The notes: generated from the sequence alone by a model not told the origin. A stretch of DNA of 64,000 nucleotides from JAISGQ01 sp045604965 (GCA_045604965.1 JAZUPB010000023.1:138526-202525), one strand, 5' to 3'; numbered from the stretch's first letter, positions 33,508-43,169 are shown. Numbers and translations are program-made.

Positions 33508-34896
33508 ATGAAGCGTGACAGACAGCAGCTTCTGCTTTATGAAAATAATCTGTATAAATCATTTATAATTCTTGCATTGCCGCTGTTCGGCGTCAATCTG
33601 CTGACATCGCTGAATGAGCTTATTGACACATATTTTGTCGGCAATATGCCCGATTCCGTTGCGGCACAGGCGGGAATGTCAATATCCTGGCCCCTTATTG
33701 CAATACTTACATCGTTCAATATGGGACTTGCAGTTGCTGGCGTTGCTGTTATCAGCCAGTTTCTGGGAGCAGGGAAAAAAGAAGAAGCTAAAAAGTATTC
33801 AGGTATGCTGGTTATACTCTCGGTGATTCTGGGAGTTGTAATAAATATTGCTCTTTATTTTCTGGCGCCTTCTGTTCTGCGCCTTATGGGAGCAGAAGGG
33901 GGAGTATATACAAGCTCTCTTACATATGTCAGGGTCAGATCATTTGAAATGATTTTTACATTTGTATTTGCGGCATTTCAGTCCATACGCCAGTCGAGAG
34001 GCGATACGCTCACCCCTGTTATATATTCGTCTGTCGGCATAGTGGTCAATATATGCCTTAATGCGCTGTTTATCGAAAAAATGGGGATGGGAGTATACGG
34101 TGCAGCCCTTGCGACGGTTATAAGTCAGGTTGTTAGAGTGCCGTTCTGTCTCTATCATATCTTCATAGAAAATGGTGAAGGAAAGCTTTCGGCAAAGGAT
34201 CTTCGCCCGGATTTCAAATGTATAGAAAAGCTTGTAAGAATAGCAGTGCCGTCAGCATCGGCACAGGCATTCAGCTCTTTTGGTTTTCTTTTTTTACAGG
34301 TTTTCATTCTTTCGTACGGAGAAGCTGTTGCGGCAGCCTTCAGCCTCGGAAATAAAGTCAGCAATCTGCTGCTTATGCCTGTAATGGCATTAGGCAGCGT
34401 ACTGGCGACTTTCGTAGGACAGAATATCGGAAAGGGAAATAAGGAGAGAGCGCTTAAATCATATAAGGTATGCAGAAACCTTGGAATTGCTGTTTCGGTT
34501 ATAGGTGCGGCGATCCTTCTGCCTCTGAGAGAATGGTCTATCGGACTTCTTTCAAATGATGCGGAAACAGTTATGATCGGAGCGGAGTATGCAGTATATG
34601 TGTATTTGATGCAGCCGCTTATGGCGATGTTTCAGAGCTACCTGAGTTTGTTCAATGGAGCAGGAAAAACACAGTATTCGTTTATAATGACTACAGTAAG
34701 ATTGTGGGGGCTTCGTCTTCCGATGATATGGGTCTTTCAGAACTATACCGATTTCGGCAGAAGCGGTATCTGGTGGGCGATGCTGATAAGCAATTTTCTG
34801 ATTGTACTGCTGGGAGCACTGCTGTTTCGGCGTGTGGATTTCAGCGCGTCGATATCCAAGGGAAAACAGAATAATAAAAAAGAGCTCGCTTCATAA
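33508..34896 (+). CDS. MATE-family efflux transporter
   Basis: The 462-aa protein has about twelve membrane segments. The N-terminal MATE signature region (PLFGVNLLTSLNELIDTYFVGN) is followed by repeated small-residue-rich helices and a QAFSSFGFLFLQVF second half. Members export cationic drugs or other small molecules using Na+ or H+. AGGAGGAG lies before the ATG. A possible promoter (TTGACA at 33452-33457 with a weak -10) precedes it. The stop codon sits in the loop of the terminator. The substrate is unknown. Confidence 0.92.
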   Translation: MKRDRQQLLLYENNLYKSFIILALPLFGVNLLTSLNELIDTYFVGNMPDSVAAQAGMSISWPLIAILTSFNMGLAVAGVAVISQFLGAGKKEEAKKYSGMLVILSVILGVVINIALYFLAPSVLRLMGAEGGVYTSSLTYVRVRSFEMIFTFVFAAFQSIRQSRGDTLTPVIYSSVGIVVNICLNALFIEKMGMGVYGAALATVISQVVRVPFCLYHIFIENGEGKLSAKDLRPDFKCIEKLVRIAVPSASAQAFSSFGFLFLQVFILSYGEAVAAAFSLGNKVSNLLLMPVMALGSVLATFVGQNIGKGNKERALKSYKVCRNLGIAVSVIGAAILLPLREWSIGLLSNDAETVMIGAEYAVYVYLMQPLMAMFQSYLSLFNGAGKTQYSFIMTTVRLWGLRLPMIWVFQNYTDFGRSGIWWAMLISNFLIVLLGALLFRRVDFSASISKGKQNNKKELAS

Positions 34897-34910
34897 GAAG
34901 CGAGCTCTTT
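34879..34910. terminator. bidirectional terminator overlapping the MATE stop codon
   Basis: A 14-bp perfect stem AAAGAGCTCGCTTC/GAAGCGAGCTCTTT with loop ATAA. It serves both convergent genes. Confidence 0.9.
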
Positions 34911-34916
34911 AATGTG

Positions 34917-37900
34917 TTAAGCAACAATGCTCTTTATGGAAGAATAACTGCTGTAATAGGTCTTTTTTGAACCGTAATGTATGCCGCGAATCTTGAAATA
35001 ATAAGTTTTTCCGTCGGTGGGAGTGGGAGCAACAAAGATATTTAAGTCGGATTCTTCATCATAATACCAGTCGCACTGGCTTGTTACATTTGTGTATGTT
35101 CCGCTTTTTGATGTTGCTCTGTAAACAGCGTAATCATGTGCGGCAGTAGCATCAAGGAATGCAATTGCACTTGTTCCGTCGTTAAAGCTTTCCATATATT
35201 TAATGGAAGGAGTCTGAACAACGGTTTTTGCAGCTTTGTAAGCACAATATGAGCTGTAATAAGAGCTTGTTCCTGCAGAGCGGAATGCGCGAACCTTATA
35301 ATAATAGGTCTTTGATGCAGATACGTTTGTAAAGTAGATAAATCTGGTGCTGCCGAATTTATAAGGGGTATTGAGCTCGATTTTATCTCCATTTTTGTAT
35401 TCGACAAAGGAACTGTCGGCGTAGCTGCACTGTTTTGTGTATCCGGATGTCTTTTTGGTAGAGCGGTATACCTGATATCCGGTTGCTTCGCTGTCAGCAG
35501 TCCAGAAAACGCCCACATATTCGGGAGAGTAATCAAACTTCATATTAGTGGGAGCCTTGAGCTGAGTTTTTGCCGATTTGTAAGTTGAAGCTGAACTGTA
35601 TACAGCGCCGGAGGTGTTATTATGAAGAGCCTTAACCTTGTAATAATAGTATTTATTAGTAGAAAGTCCGGAATCGGTGTAAGAAAGAGTACTGCCGTTG
35701 ACTCTTGCGATTTCTTTGTAGGTACCATTTTTGCTAGTGGACCTGTATATTACATATCCCTCAGATCCTGATATCGCAGACCAGGATACCTTTATGCTGT
35801 TGTAACCTGCATTGGAAGCCTTTATAGAGGGTGTGCCAAGGGTAGTTTTTGCCGATGCATATGAAGAGTTAAGACTGTATCCGGTAAATCCGCTGAGAGT
35901 ACGGACTGAGCGAACTTTATAGTAGAAAGTTTTTCCGGTGTCGAGTCCTGTATCTGTATATGCAACAGTTCCGTTGCCGGAGACAGAGCCAACAACTGTG
36001 TAAGTGCCATTTTTAGATGTGGAGCGAAGGATATCGTAACCGGTAGCGCCGGATGCCTTCTTCCAGGTGATTTTTATGCTTTCGTAACTTGCACGTGAAG
36101 CCTTGACGCTTGTAGGTGCAGAAATTGTGGGAGAACTACTCTTTACAGAGGAGATTTTTCCTTCCTTGCCGTTTCTTACAGCAGCGATTTTGTAAGAATA
36201 GGGGAGACCCTTTACAACGGAAGTATCTGACCACGCTACAGTAGAACCTGAGGTGATGTTCTTAATAAGAGTAAAGTTTTCTCCGTCAAGAGAACGGTAT
36301 ATGTTATATCCTGCAGCACCGCTGACCTTTTTCCAGGAAAGCTTGAGATAATAGCTGTAACTTGAAACTGTCAGAGACGGTGCGGAAAGGGTCGGAACAG
36401 CAGAGACAGTATCTGATGCCTTTCCTGTCATACTGGAGGTGTAAGGAATCACGTAGTAATAATAGGTAGTTCCGCCGGAAAGACCTGCATTAGTCCAGGA
36501 TAAGGTAGAGCCGGATGTGATGGTTTTTACAAGGGAGAAAGACTTTCCATCGGTGGAACGATATACCTTATATCCTGCGGCACCGGTTACCTTATGCCAG
36601 GAAACCTTTATGCTCGAATATGAAGCGGAAGATGCAAACGCGGTGGGTTTGCCGAGGTTTGTTGTAGCAGTGACTGCAGCTGAGAAATCACTGTATGCAG
36701 TGCCATAGTCAGTTCCGCGATATGCGCGCACTTTATAGTAACGGTTGGCAGCAGTTGCAACATCCTTCCATTTTACGGTTGTGCCTGAAGTGATAGTTGC
36801 AATTTGTGTATATGTACCGTCATAAGTATTGCTTCTCCATATTTCATAGCCCTGTGCGCCGGTAACCTTTGCCCAGGAAAGTGTGGGTATGGAGGAAGAA
36901 ACAGAAACCGAGACAGAGGACGGTTTCGGGGGAACTACCTGAACGCTTACAATGCTGTCAATACCCTTTACTTTTGTCTTGCCTGACTTCCTGTACGGAA
37001 CAACCTTGTAGAGATATGTGCGTCCGGGAGTAAGTGATGAATTCTTCCAGGAGACTGTGGAATTTTTAGTAATAGTTTTGACCAGAGACCAGGTAGAGCC
37101 GTCGTTGGTTGAACGGTATACATAATATCCGTTGGCAGTGGAAAGTTTTGTCCAAGAAACGGTCACGCTGTTATATGTGGTGTTTTTGGCAGTAAGACCG
37201 GAGAGAACGGGAAGAGGCTTAGCACTGACAATTTTACTCCAACTGCCGTAGGAACGGGTACCGTTAGAGTTAATTTTATACCCTCTTACTCGATAATTGT
37301 ATGTTCGATTAAATGTAAGATTTATATTTCTGTTTGAAAGTGTGCTGGAGGAGCTCACATCAGCAAGTTTGTACCATTTGCTGTCTGCGGAGCTGGAACG
37401 TTCAAGCTCATAGCCTGCACAGTTTTCAGCGGCAGTCCAGTTTACCTTAAGTGTTGCAATGCCAAGGACCTCGACGCTTACGTCCGGTACGCCGGGAGCG
37501 TGTGCCGGGTTCGTATTTACTGTAACAGTACATTTTGCACTGTAATTACCGCAGACGGCGGTAACTGTATATGTTCCGGTTTTGGCGGCAGAAAATACAG
37601 CCTGATTTCCGCTTGATGAAACAAGTTTAAGAGCAGAAGTGTTTGAACTGCTCCAGGAAATGGAATCAGAAGTATTCGAGGGGGTTACATTTGCAGTAAG
37701 AGTTATCTTTTCCCCGTTAAGAAGAGTAGCGGAGGAAGAAGACAGTGAAATGCCTGTGCAGGGATTTACAACATTAACGGTGATTGAGGCACTGCAGTTA
37801 CGGGAGGCCGCGGTAATAACGGCGCTTCCGCAGGCTTTTGCTGTGATTTTGCCGTTGCTTACGCTGACAACAGAACTGTTTGAAGAAGTCCAGTTTATGG

Positions 37901-40112
37901 TTTCACGCCAGTTGGCGGGAGTTATTGCATAACCGGGAGTAACAGACAGATCGGCAGTGCTGTTGAGATTTAATGTAACAGATGATTTTGAAAATTTAAA
38001 TGATTCTATGTAAATTACGGGAGTGTAGGCTGTGACGGTGCAGGAATCGGAAGCTCCGTCAATAGAAGCGGTGATAACTGCCTCGCCGTCGGAGAGAGCA
38101 GTTACGGTGCCGTCTACATCAACTACGGCAACATCTTCATTTGAAGATGTCCAGGTTACAGCAGCTTCACTTCCGTCGGGGGTAAATGAGCAGGTGAGCT
38201 TTTCCTTTTCGCCCTTTATTATGGATGTGCTGTTAACGCTGAGAGTGATGCCTGTAGCAGTGACAGCAGGTTCATAAACTGTGACTGTGCACTGAGCGGT
38301 GATTCCGTCAGCAGAGATGGAAACTGCTGTTTCGCCTGCAGATATGGCGGTAACAACGCCGTCCTGATCCACAGTTGCTACAGAAGGATCAGAAGATGCC
38401 CAGACAGGCACAGAATCGGTGTCTGCAGGAGTGATATTTGCAGAAAGTCTTGTTTTTCCGCCTTTTATTACCGAAGCAGCAGAGGGGATCTCAATAGCGG
38501 TAACAGGATTGTGTATCGTTACCGTGACAGAATCGGAATATTCACCGCAGGATACGGTAAGCACAGCAGTGCCGGTTGTGTTCGGTGTAACCTTGCAGGA
38601 AGAACCGTTAGCTGCTATTGAAACAACATTACTGTTGTCAACGGACCAAGTAATTTTATCGGTGCAATCGGAAGGAGCAGCTTGTGAAGTAACAGTAAAT
38701 GAACCGTCAGCAAGATTGCGTACGGTATCGCCGTTGTTTATGGCAATGCCTGTGCAGGGAGCGGTGACATTAACAGCAACAGTGTCTGTTTTGCCGCTGT
38801 CTGTAGTAGCAGTGATAACTGCAGAACCTGCGCCTGCTGCTGTGACCTTTCCTGTGTTATCGACAGAGGCAACAGAAGAATCAGAGCTTTTCCAGGTTGT
38901 TTTATCGGTTGAATTGGAAGGAGTGAGTGCAGCTGAAAGCTGGTAGGTGCCGCCTTTTTCGAGATCGATGGAGGCAGGGGTAACGTCAATAGCTGTTGCA
39001 GGGGAAAGCACAGTGACCTTGCAGGTTGCGCTGGCGTATGAGCCTGCACTTGCAGTGATTGTACAGGTGCCTATGCCGTTGGCAGTGACATAACCGTCAG
39101 AACTGACCTGAGCAACAGATGTATCGGAAGAAGCCCAGGTGATGCCGATGCCTGTGCCGTCGGGAACAACGGTGGCAGAAAGCTGGTCGACCTTACCTAT
39201 ATTGATGGACATTGCGGTTTTGCTGATATTTACAGCAGTGGGTCTGACAGGTACGTTGACATTAAAAGAAATGCTCTTTGAACCGACAGAGGCTGTGATG
39301 ACTGCAGAACCGGGAGCTACAGCAGTTACAGTGCCGTTGCTTACTGTTGCCACAGAAGTATTGCTGCTTGACCAGACTGCATTTGTGATCGGAACTTTCA
39401 TATAGGTAAATTCCGGATTGGTGATTCTGACAGTTCTGGATATTGTTTCGCCGGCATCTAATGTGACAGCGGTGGAAGAGTTGAGGGAAAGGGTAATAGG
39501 ACATACAGACTCATTTATTTCGATGCTGTATGTGGAGGTTTTGTTGCCGGGCTGGGAGAAAGTGGTAGCAGAGCCTGCACCGAAAACCTGAACCCAGCCG
39601 CCTTCAAAGTAACCTATACCGATCGTGGTATACTTACTGTTAAGAATATTTGCCTTATGTCCCGATGAATTCATCCAGGAGTTCATAACAGCAGAAGGAC
39701 TTGACTGGTTGATAGCAATATTTTCACCTGCGGAAGAGCCGAAGGCAGAAGGATATTCTTTCATTAGAGCTGTGAGTGTATCTGTTCCGGATCCGCCGGT
39801 GGGACGTCCGTGATCAAAATACACAGTGACCTGAGCGGCTCGTTCCATAGCCTGCTCAGTCATATTTTTATCTAATGTAAGAGGGGAAAGTCCCTCTGCA
39901 GCGCGCTCTTCATTTACAAGGGCGAGAACTTGAAATGCATAGGAATAGTTTTTGGTTCCGCTGATTTTTATGACAGTATTCTCTGCTGATGCAAGAGCTG
40001 TTTTACCCGTCATAAATGATCCTGCAAGAATAACATTGACAAGCAGGAGAATTGAGAAAAGCGAGATCAGTACGCGGCGAACGATCGACTTGGACCTTGT
40101 TTTCAAAATCAT
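34917..40112 (-). CDS. large secreted CAP / Big_2 / fibronectin-III-like repeat protein
   Basis: The protein is 1731 aa from the ATG at 40112 (GGAAGG upstream). The signal peptide (about 1-42) ends at T-A-L-A-S-A. Residues about 55-190 are a CAP/SCP domain of the YkwD type (LALVNEERAAEGLSPL, GENIA, SSGHKANIL, FGAG), a family of extracellular proteins with possible protease, lipid-binding or adhesion roles. Residues about 200-870 contain some eight Big_2 Ig-like domains, each with a W-x-SS-x-x-S-V-A-x-V core. Residues about 872-1731 contain about nine Fn3-like domains with G-Y-x-V-Y-R-S-T and Y-Y-Y-K-V-R signatures. No LPXTG, SLH or dockerin is seen, so cell attachment is unexplained. Confidence 0.92.
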   Translation of the reverse strand: MILKTRSKSIVRRVLISLFSILLLVNVILAGSFMTGKTALASAENTVIKISGTKNYSYAFQVLALVNEERAAEGLSPLTLDKNMTEQAMERAAQVTVYFDHGRPTGGSGTDTLTALMKEYPSAFGSSAGENIAINQSSPSAVMNSWMNSSGHKANILNSKYTTIGIGYFEGGWVQVFGAGSATTFSQPGNKTSTYSIEINESVCPITLSLNSSTAVTLDAGETISRTVRITNPEFTYMKVPITNAVWSSSNTSVATVSNGTVTAVAPGSAVITASVGSKSISFNVNVPVRPTAVNISKTAMSINIGKVDQLSATVVPDGTGIGITWASSDTSVAQVSSDGYVTANGIGTCTITASAGSYASATCKVTVLSPATAIDVTPASIDLEKGGTYQLSAALTPSNSTDKTTWKSSDSSVASVDNTGKVTAAGAGSAVITATTDSGKTDTVAVNVTAPCTGIAINNGDTVRNLADGSFTVTSQAAPSDCTDKITWSVDNSNVVSIAANGSSCKVTPNTTGTAVLTVSCGEYSDSVTVTIHNPVTAIEIPSAASVIKGGKTRLSANITPADTDSVPVWASSDPSVATVDQDGVVTAISAGETAVSISADGITAQCTVTVYEPAVTATGITLSVNSTSIIKGEKEKLTCSFTPDGSEAAVTWTSSNEDVAVVDVDGTVTALSDGEAVITASIDGASDSCTVTAYTPVIYIESFKFSKSSVTLNLNSTADLSVTPGYAITPANWRETINWTSSNSSVVSVSNGKITAKACGSAVITAASRNCSASITVNVVNPCTGISLSSSSATLLNGEKITLTANVTPSNTSDSISWSSSNTSALKLVSSSGNQAVFSAAKTGTYTVTAVCGNYSAKCTVTVNTNPAHAPGVPDVSVEVLGIATLKVNWTAAENCAGYELERSSSADSKWYKLADVSSSSTLSNRNINLTFNRTYNYRVRGYKINSNGTRSYGSWSKIVSAKPLPVLSGLTAKNTTYNSVTVSWTKLSTANGYYVYRSTNDGSTWSLVKTITKNSTVSWKNSSLTPGRTYLYKVVPYRKSGKTKVKGIDSIVSVQVVPPKPSSVSVSVSSSIPTLSWAKVTGAQGYEIWRSNTYDGTYTQIATITSGTTVKWKDVATAANRYYKVRAYRGTDYGTAYSDFSAAVTATTNLGKPTAFASSASYSSIKVSWHKVTGAAGYKVYRSTDGKSFSLVKTITSGSTLSWTNAGLSGGTTYYYYVIPYTSSMTGKASDTVSAVPTLSAPSLTVSSYSYYLKLSWKKVSGAAGYNIYRSLDGENFTLIKNITSGSTVAWSDTSVVKGLPYSYKIAAVRNGKEGKISSVKSSSPTISAPTSVKASRASYESIKITWKKASGATGYDILRSTSKNGTYTVVGSVSGNGTVAYTDTGLDTGKTFYYKVRSVRTLSGFTGYSLNSSYASAKTTLGTPSIKASNAGYNSIKVSWSAISGSEGYVIYRSTSKNGTYKEIARVNGSTLSYTDSGLSTNKYYYYKVKALHNNTSGAVYSSASTYKSAKTQLKAPTNMKFDYSPEYVGVFWTADSEATGYQVYRSTKKTSGYTKQCSYADSSFVEYKNGDKIELNTPYKFGSTRFIYFTNVSASKTYYYKVRAFRSAGTSSYYSSYCAYKAAKTVVQTPSIKYMESFNDGTSAIAFLDATAAHDYAVYRATSKSGTYTNVTSQCDWYYDEESDLNIFVAPTPTDGKTYYFKIRGIHYGSKKTYYSSYSSIKSIVA

Positions 40113-40173
40113 CATTCCTTCCAAAAATGATATAAAATTACAAGATAATAAATTTACCCAAAGATACTGTAAT

Positions 40174-40203
40174 ATCATACCATATATAATATAAAAATCT
40201 CAA
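40174..40203 (-). promoter_or_regulatory. probable SigA promoter of the large secreted protein gene
   Basis: On the minus strand TTGAGA (40198-40203), an 18-base spacer and TATGAT (40174-40179), giving a leader of about 55 bases. Confidence 0.55.
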
Positions 40204-40309
40204 CTGTCATAATTAACGAAACTATTCGCTGCTTTTGTGCAATACATACTCGAGAAATTAACACAGAATAAGGTGTAACGTTTAAGGCCTCAAAGCTAAA
40301 ATATATGAA

Positions 40310-40327
40310 TCATTTCAAGTGAAATGA
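40310..40327. other. palindrome upstream of a small gene
   Basis: TCATTTC-AAGT-GAAATGA, 7-4-7, lies about 47 bases before the small gene at 40374. It may be an operator; no protein partner is suggested. Confidence 0.3.
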
Positions 40328-40373
40328 GAATACTTTATTTAACCATAAAACACGTTGAAAGGAAGCGGCTGAA

Positions 40374-40568
40374 ATGAGAAAGAATATGTCATATTTCCCT
40401 TTTGATGAAGAAACAGACAGACTTTTTTATGATGATGAGATGCCGGGATGTGAACGTCCAAGTTTTAATCCAAACCCTCATATGGATGAAGAGGAAGCCC
40501 ACACCTACAACTCAGTATATGATATTCCTTTAACTTACAGGCATAAGAAATACGGATCGAAGCAGTAA
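40374..40568 (+). CDS. small acidic protein of unknown function
   Basis: The protein is 64 aa, acidic, and rich in Asp, Glu, Tyr and Pro, with no membrane segment or signal. GGAAG lies 8 bases before the ATG, and a strong terminator begins inside the last codons; both support a real gene. No family is recognised. Confidence 0.65.
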   Translation: MRKNMSYFPFDEETDRLFYDDEMPGCERPSFNPNPHMDEEEAHTYNSVYDIPLTYRHKKYGSKQ

Positions 40569-40582
40569 TGCTTCGATCCGTA
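40551..40582. terminator. bidirectional terminator
   Basis: A 13-bp perfect stem TACGGATCGAAGC/GCTTCGATCCGTA with a 6-base loop. It overlaps the stop codon of the small plus-strand gene and lies just past the stop of the convergent DUF1836 gene. Confidence 0.85.
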
Positions 40583-40585
40583 GAT

Positions 40586-41230
40586 TTAATTTTCGTTTTT
40601 TTCTGTTGTTTTGGTATTTTCACCTGTGGGGTTTGCCTCGATGGAGAGAACGGTGTCCTTATCCTGTCCCTGAAGATTAACGATCTTTTCAGTCATCAGC
40701 TTGGAGAAGCCTGCAAGAACCGCAGTGAGCATGACTATACGGGAAACGGCACCTGAAGATGTCTCAGTTTCCTCGGAGGAAAGAATGTCTCGCGAATTTG
40801 CACGAACCTGCTTGATGAAATACATAGCAGCGTCACGATGCTGTTTGACATAGTCGCTGTAAACTATCCTTACTTCGTCCTCGGTCAGTCCCATAGGGAT
40901 CATTTTCTGGACATAAGCAATGCTGACGCTTTGCTTGAGAGTACATATCATAATGAGGTATGCAATGTGAATACGCGAATACTTCTTTTTGTTTGGAGCA
41001 GGCATAATTTTAAGCCTTACATAATTGTTTATGGCAGTAGGAGTGACAACTTCACCCTGATTATCCTCAGCGGGGAGAAAATACAGCCACTGAGAGAGCA
41101 GTGCAATTACCTGTTCCATATATAATTCTATAGTAGGAAGCTCTTCCCAGACAGGCAGGTGGTAATTTTTCAATGAACGTTCCCAGCGTCTGAGTTTATG
41201 AGCGATAAGACTTCGATCGTAAAACATCAT
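40586..41230 (-). CDS. DUF1836-family protein
   Basis: The protein is 214 aa from the ATG at 41230 with GGAGGG upstream. It matches the clostridial DUF1836 pattern: LPTIELYMEQVIALL (about residues 32-46), TPTAINNYVRLKIMPAP and KKYSRIHIAYLIMI. This looks like a MerR-type helix-turn-helix that specifies DNA or protein binding, followed by a hydrophobic C-terminal segment (about 160-185). It is divergent from a degV gene, an arrangement frequent in clostridia. The function is unknown, and regulation of the neighbour is a reasonable guess. Confidence 0.85.
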   Translation of the reverse strand: MMFYDRSLIAHKLRRWERSLKNYHLPVWEELPTIELYMEQVIALLSQWLYFLPAEDNQGEVVTPTAINNYVRLKIMPAPNKKKYSRIHIAYLIMICTLKQSVSIAYVQKMIPMGLTEDEVRIVYSDYVKQHRDAAMYFIKQVRANSRDILSSEETETSSGAVSRIVMLTAVLAGFSKLMTEKIVNLQGQDKDTVLSIEANPTGENTKTTEKNEN

Positions 41231-41322
41231 ATACCCTCCAATTTTTTTATATATCATAGCATATTTGGAAAAAAATCTCAACACATTTTAATATTCTATA
41301 ATAAATTAGTTACAAAATAGTA

Positions 41323-41352
41323 TTGACTTTTTAATATATAATATTATATATT
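41323..41352 (+). promoter_or_regulatory. SigA promoter of degV
   Basis: TTGACT (41323-41328), an 18-base very AT-rich spacer and TATATT (41347-41352). Confidence 0.65.
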
Positions 41353-41386
41353 AGATGTATAAATTCTGCACACAAGGAGACACAAA

Positions 41387-42262
41387 ATGAGTAATTACAT
41401 TATACTTACAGATTCCGGAGCCGATCTGAGCGCAGATATGGTTGCAAAGCTTGACATTCAGGTAATTCCGCTGACAGCAATAATCAACGGAAAAGAATAT
41501 ATGAACTACCCTGATGAGAGAGAAATAACAAACAAGGAATTTTATGAAATACTCCGCAAGGGCGCGGTGTGCAAAACCGCTGCTATAAATTCGGAGATCT
41601 TTGTTGAGGCATTTGAGCCTTACGTAAAGGACGGCAAGGATGTACTTTATCTTGCATTCTCTTCCGGACTTAGCAGCACCTGTGAAAGTGCTGTCAATGC
41701 AGCTGCACAGCTTAACGAAAAATATCCGGAACGCAAGGTCCTGGTAGTAGATACACTTTGTGCATCACTTGGTCAGGGACTGTTTGTATATCATTGCTGC
41801 CAGCAGAGAGATGAAGGAAAGAGCATTGAGGAAGTACGTGATTATGCAGAGAGTATCAAGCTTAATCTGTGTCATTGGTTTACCGTTGATGACCTCAACC
41901 ATCTCAAGAGAGGCGGCAGACTTTCCGCAACCTCCGCACTTCTTGGCACAATGCTTCACATAAAGCCCGTTCTCCACGTTGATGATGAAGGTCATCTCAT
42001 AAATATGGAAAAGGCAAGAGGCAGAAAGGCTGCAATACGCAGAATGGCGGAAATAATTGTCGACAGCGGTATTGACCTGGAAGATCAGCAGATATTCATC
42101 AGTCACGGTGACTGTATTGAAGATGCAAACGAGCTTGTCAAAGAAATAAAGAATAGAGTTAAGCTCGAAAAGGAAATTTATATTAATATGATAGGACCTG
42201 TTATAGGTGCACATTCAGGCGCCGGTACCCTGGCACTTTTCTTCCTTGGTAAAAAGAGATAA
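41387..42262 (+). CDS. DegV-family fatty-acid-binding protein
   Basis: The 291-aa protein has the DegV signature: ILTDSGADLS at the N-terminus, FSSGLSSTCESA at about residues 91-102, and GRLSATSALLGTMLHIKPVL at about 178-197. DegV (FakB-type) proteins bind a fatty acid and present it to the FakA kinase for phospholipid synthesis. No fakA is in the window. AAGGAG precedes the ATG and a terminator follows. Confidence 0.93.
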   Translation: MSNYIILTDSGADLSADMVAKLDIQVIPLTAIINGKEYMNYPDEREITNKEFYEILRKGAVCKTAAINSEIFVEAFEPYVKDGKDVLYLAFSSGLSSTCESAVNAAAQLNEKYPERKVLVVDTLCASLGQGLFVYHCCQQRDEGKSIEEVRDYAESIKLNLCHWFTVDDLNHLKRGGRLSATSALLGTMLHIKPVLHVDDEGHLINMEKARGRKAAIRRMAEIIVDSGIDLEDQQIFISHGDCIEDANELVKEIKNRVKLEKEIYINMIGPVIGAHSGAGTLALFFLGKKR

Positions 42263-42265
42263 ATC

Positions 42266-42301
42266 ATCAGCGGCAGACAAAGCGTTTTATCTGCCGCTGA
42301 T
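42266..42301 (+). terminator. intrinsic terminator of degV
   Basis: ATCAGCGGCAGA pairs with TCTGCCGCTGAT (12-bp), followed by TTCGTG; short T-run. Confidence 0.7.
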
Positions 42302-42339
42302 TTCGTGTAAGAAGTAAGCCATATTGCAGAAATAAAACA

Positions 42340-42355
42340 ATTATGATATCATAAT
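42340..42355. other. perfect palindrome upstream of the TPR gene
   Basis: ATTATGATATCATAAT is a 16-base perfect palindrome about 28 bases before the ATG; it may overlap a -10 box or be an operator. Confidence 0.3.
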
Positions 42356-42383
42356 GAAAAGATTGTGAGGAAGGTATGATGTT

Positions 42384-43118
42384 ATGCTGAGACGATTTTT
42401 TCCATTGGCAATTATTTTATCATTCGTATTTAGATTGATATTCTTTTTGACGGAAGCATACCTTTATGTGCCTGAATGGTGTACTTTTATTTTTGCCCAG
42501 AGAAGAGTATTGAGCATAATACTGGCTCTTGTTATAGCTGCTATAGACGCGGCAATATACAGTGCAGGTCAGAAACTTACTGAGATGCAGATGAAATATC
42601 CACGCATATTGGATGGAGCATTTATAAAAAGGGATCAGGAAAAAGAACGAAAGAAGATACTGAAAGCAGCATACACATACGATAGAAGAGAATATGAGGA
42701 AGCGATTTCACGGCTTGACAGCCTGCTTGGAAAATGCTCACGGAGCAGGGACTATTATGCAGTATATTGTCTGAAGGGGCTTTCCAATGCGAAGCAGAAG
42801 CAATTTGCTGAAGCGGCTGAGTGCTGGAAAAAGGCGATAGAGAATGAAAAGGAAAAGGCATACGGATATGCAGGACTGGCATACGCTCAGCTGAAGCTCA
42901 AAATGTATAACGAAGCCATAGAAAACGGTAAAACTGCAATCAGACTGGACAAAGACACACACGAGGCATACGATGTACTTTGTATAGCCTTTAAGGCTGT
43001 AAACGATGAAGAGAATTTCGAAGTATTCTACAAGGCAGTCAAAGCATTGGGAAGAGATACCAAGTATTTCAATGAGGATCTGAAGACTGTAATGGGCACT
43101 GACGCTCCGCAGTCTTGA
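42384..43118 (+). CDS. membrane-anchored TPR protein
   Basis: The protein is 244 aa. Two hydrophobic segments lie at about 5-24 and 42-62. A cytoplasmic charged stretch and at least three tetratricopeptide repeats follow (about 90-215), with the A-Y-x-Y-D-R-R-E-Y-E-E-A and Y-A-Q-L-K-L-K-M-Y-N-E-A-I pattern. TPRs mediate protein contacts; a specific role cannot be given. GAGGAAGG lies 12 bases before the ATG. Confidence 0.8.
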   Translation: MLRRFFPLAIILSFVFRLIFFLTEAYLYVPEWCTFIFAQRRVLSIILALVIAAIDAAIYSAGQKLTEMQMKYPRILDGAFIKRDQEKERKKILKAAYTYDRREYEEAISRLDSLLGKCSRSRDYYAVYCLKGLSNAKQKQFAEAAECWKKAIENEKEKAYGYAGLAYAQLKLKMYNEAIENGKTAIRLDKDTHEAYDVLCIAFKAVNDEENFEVFYKAVKALGRDTKYFNEDLKTVMGTDAPQS

Positions 43119-43142
43119 CATTAAATTTAAACAGTATATAAT
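43115..43142 (+). promoter_or_regulatory. SigA promoter of the second MATE gene
   Basis: TTGACA (43115-43120), a 16-base spacer and TATAAT (43137-43142). The -35 overlaps the TPR gene stop, and the expected start site falls inside the left arm of the following terminator hairpin. Confidence 0.8.
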
Positions 43143-43145
43143 ACC

Positions 43146-43169
43146 TGCGGACTGATTTTTCAGTCCGCA
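43146..43169 (+). terminator. intrinsic terminator of the TPR gene
   Basis: TGCGGACTGA/TCAGTCCGCA, a 10-bp stem with 4-base loop, then ATAATTTTTATTT. It is placed immediately downstream of the next promoter's -10. Confidence 0.85.

Noticed and set aside
34917..39500. Regularly spaced repeats that might suggest a CRISPR array
   Set aside because: The repeats are about 270 bases apart and are protein-level Big_2 and Fn3-like domains in one open frame; no short direct repeats with unique spacers and no cas genes.
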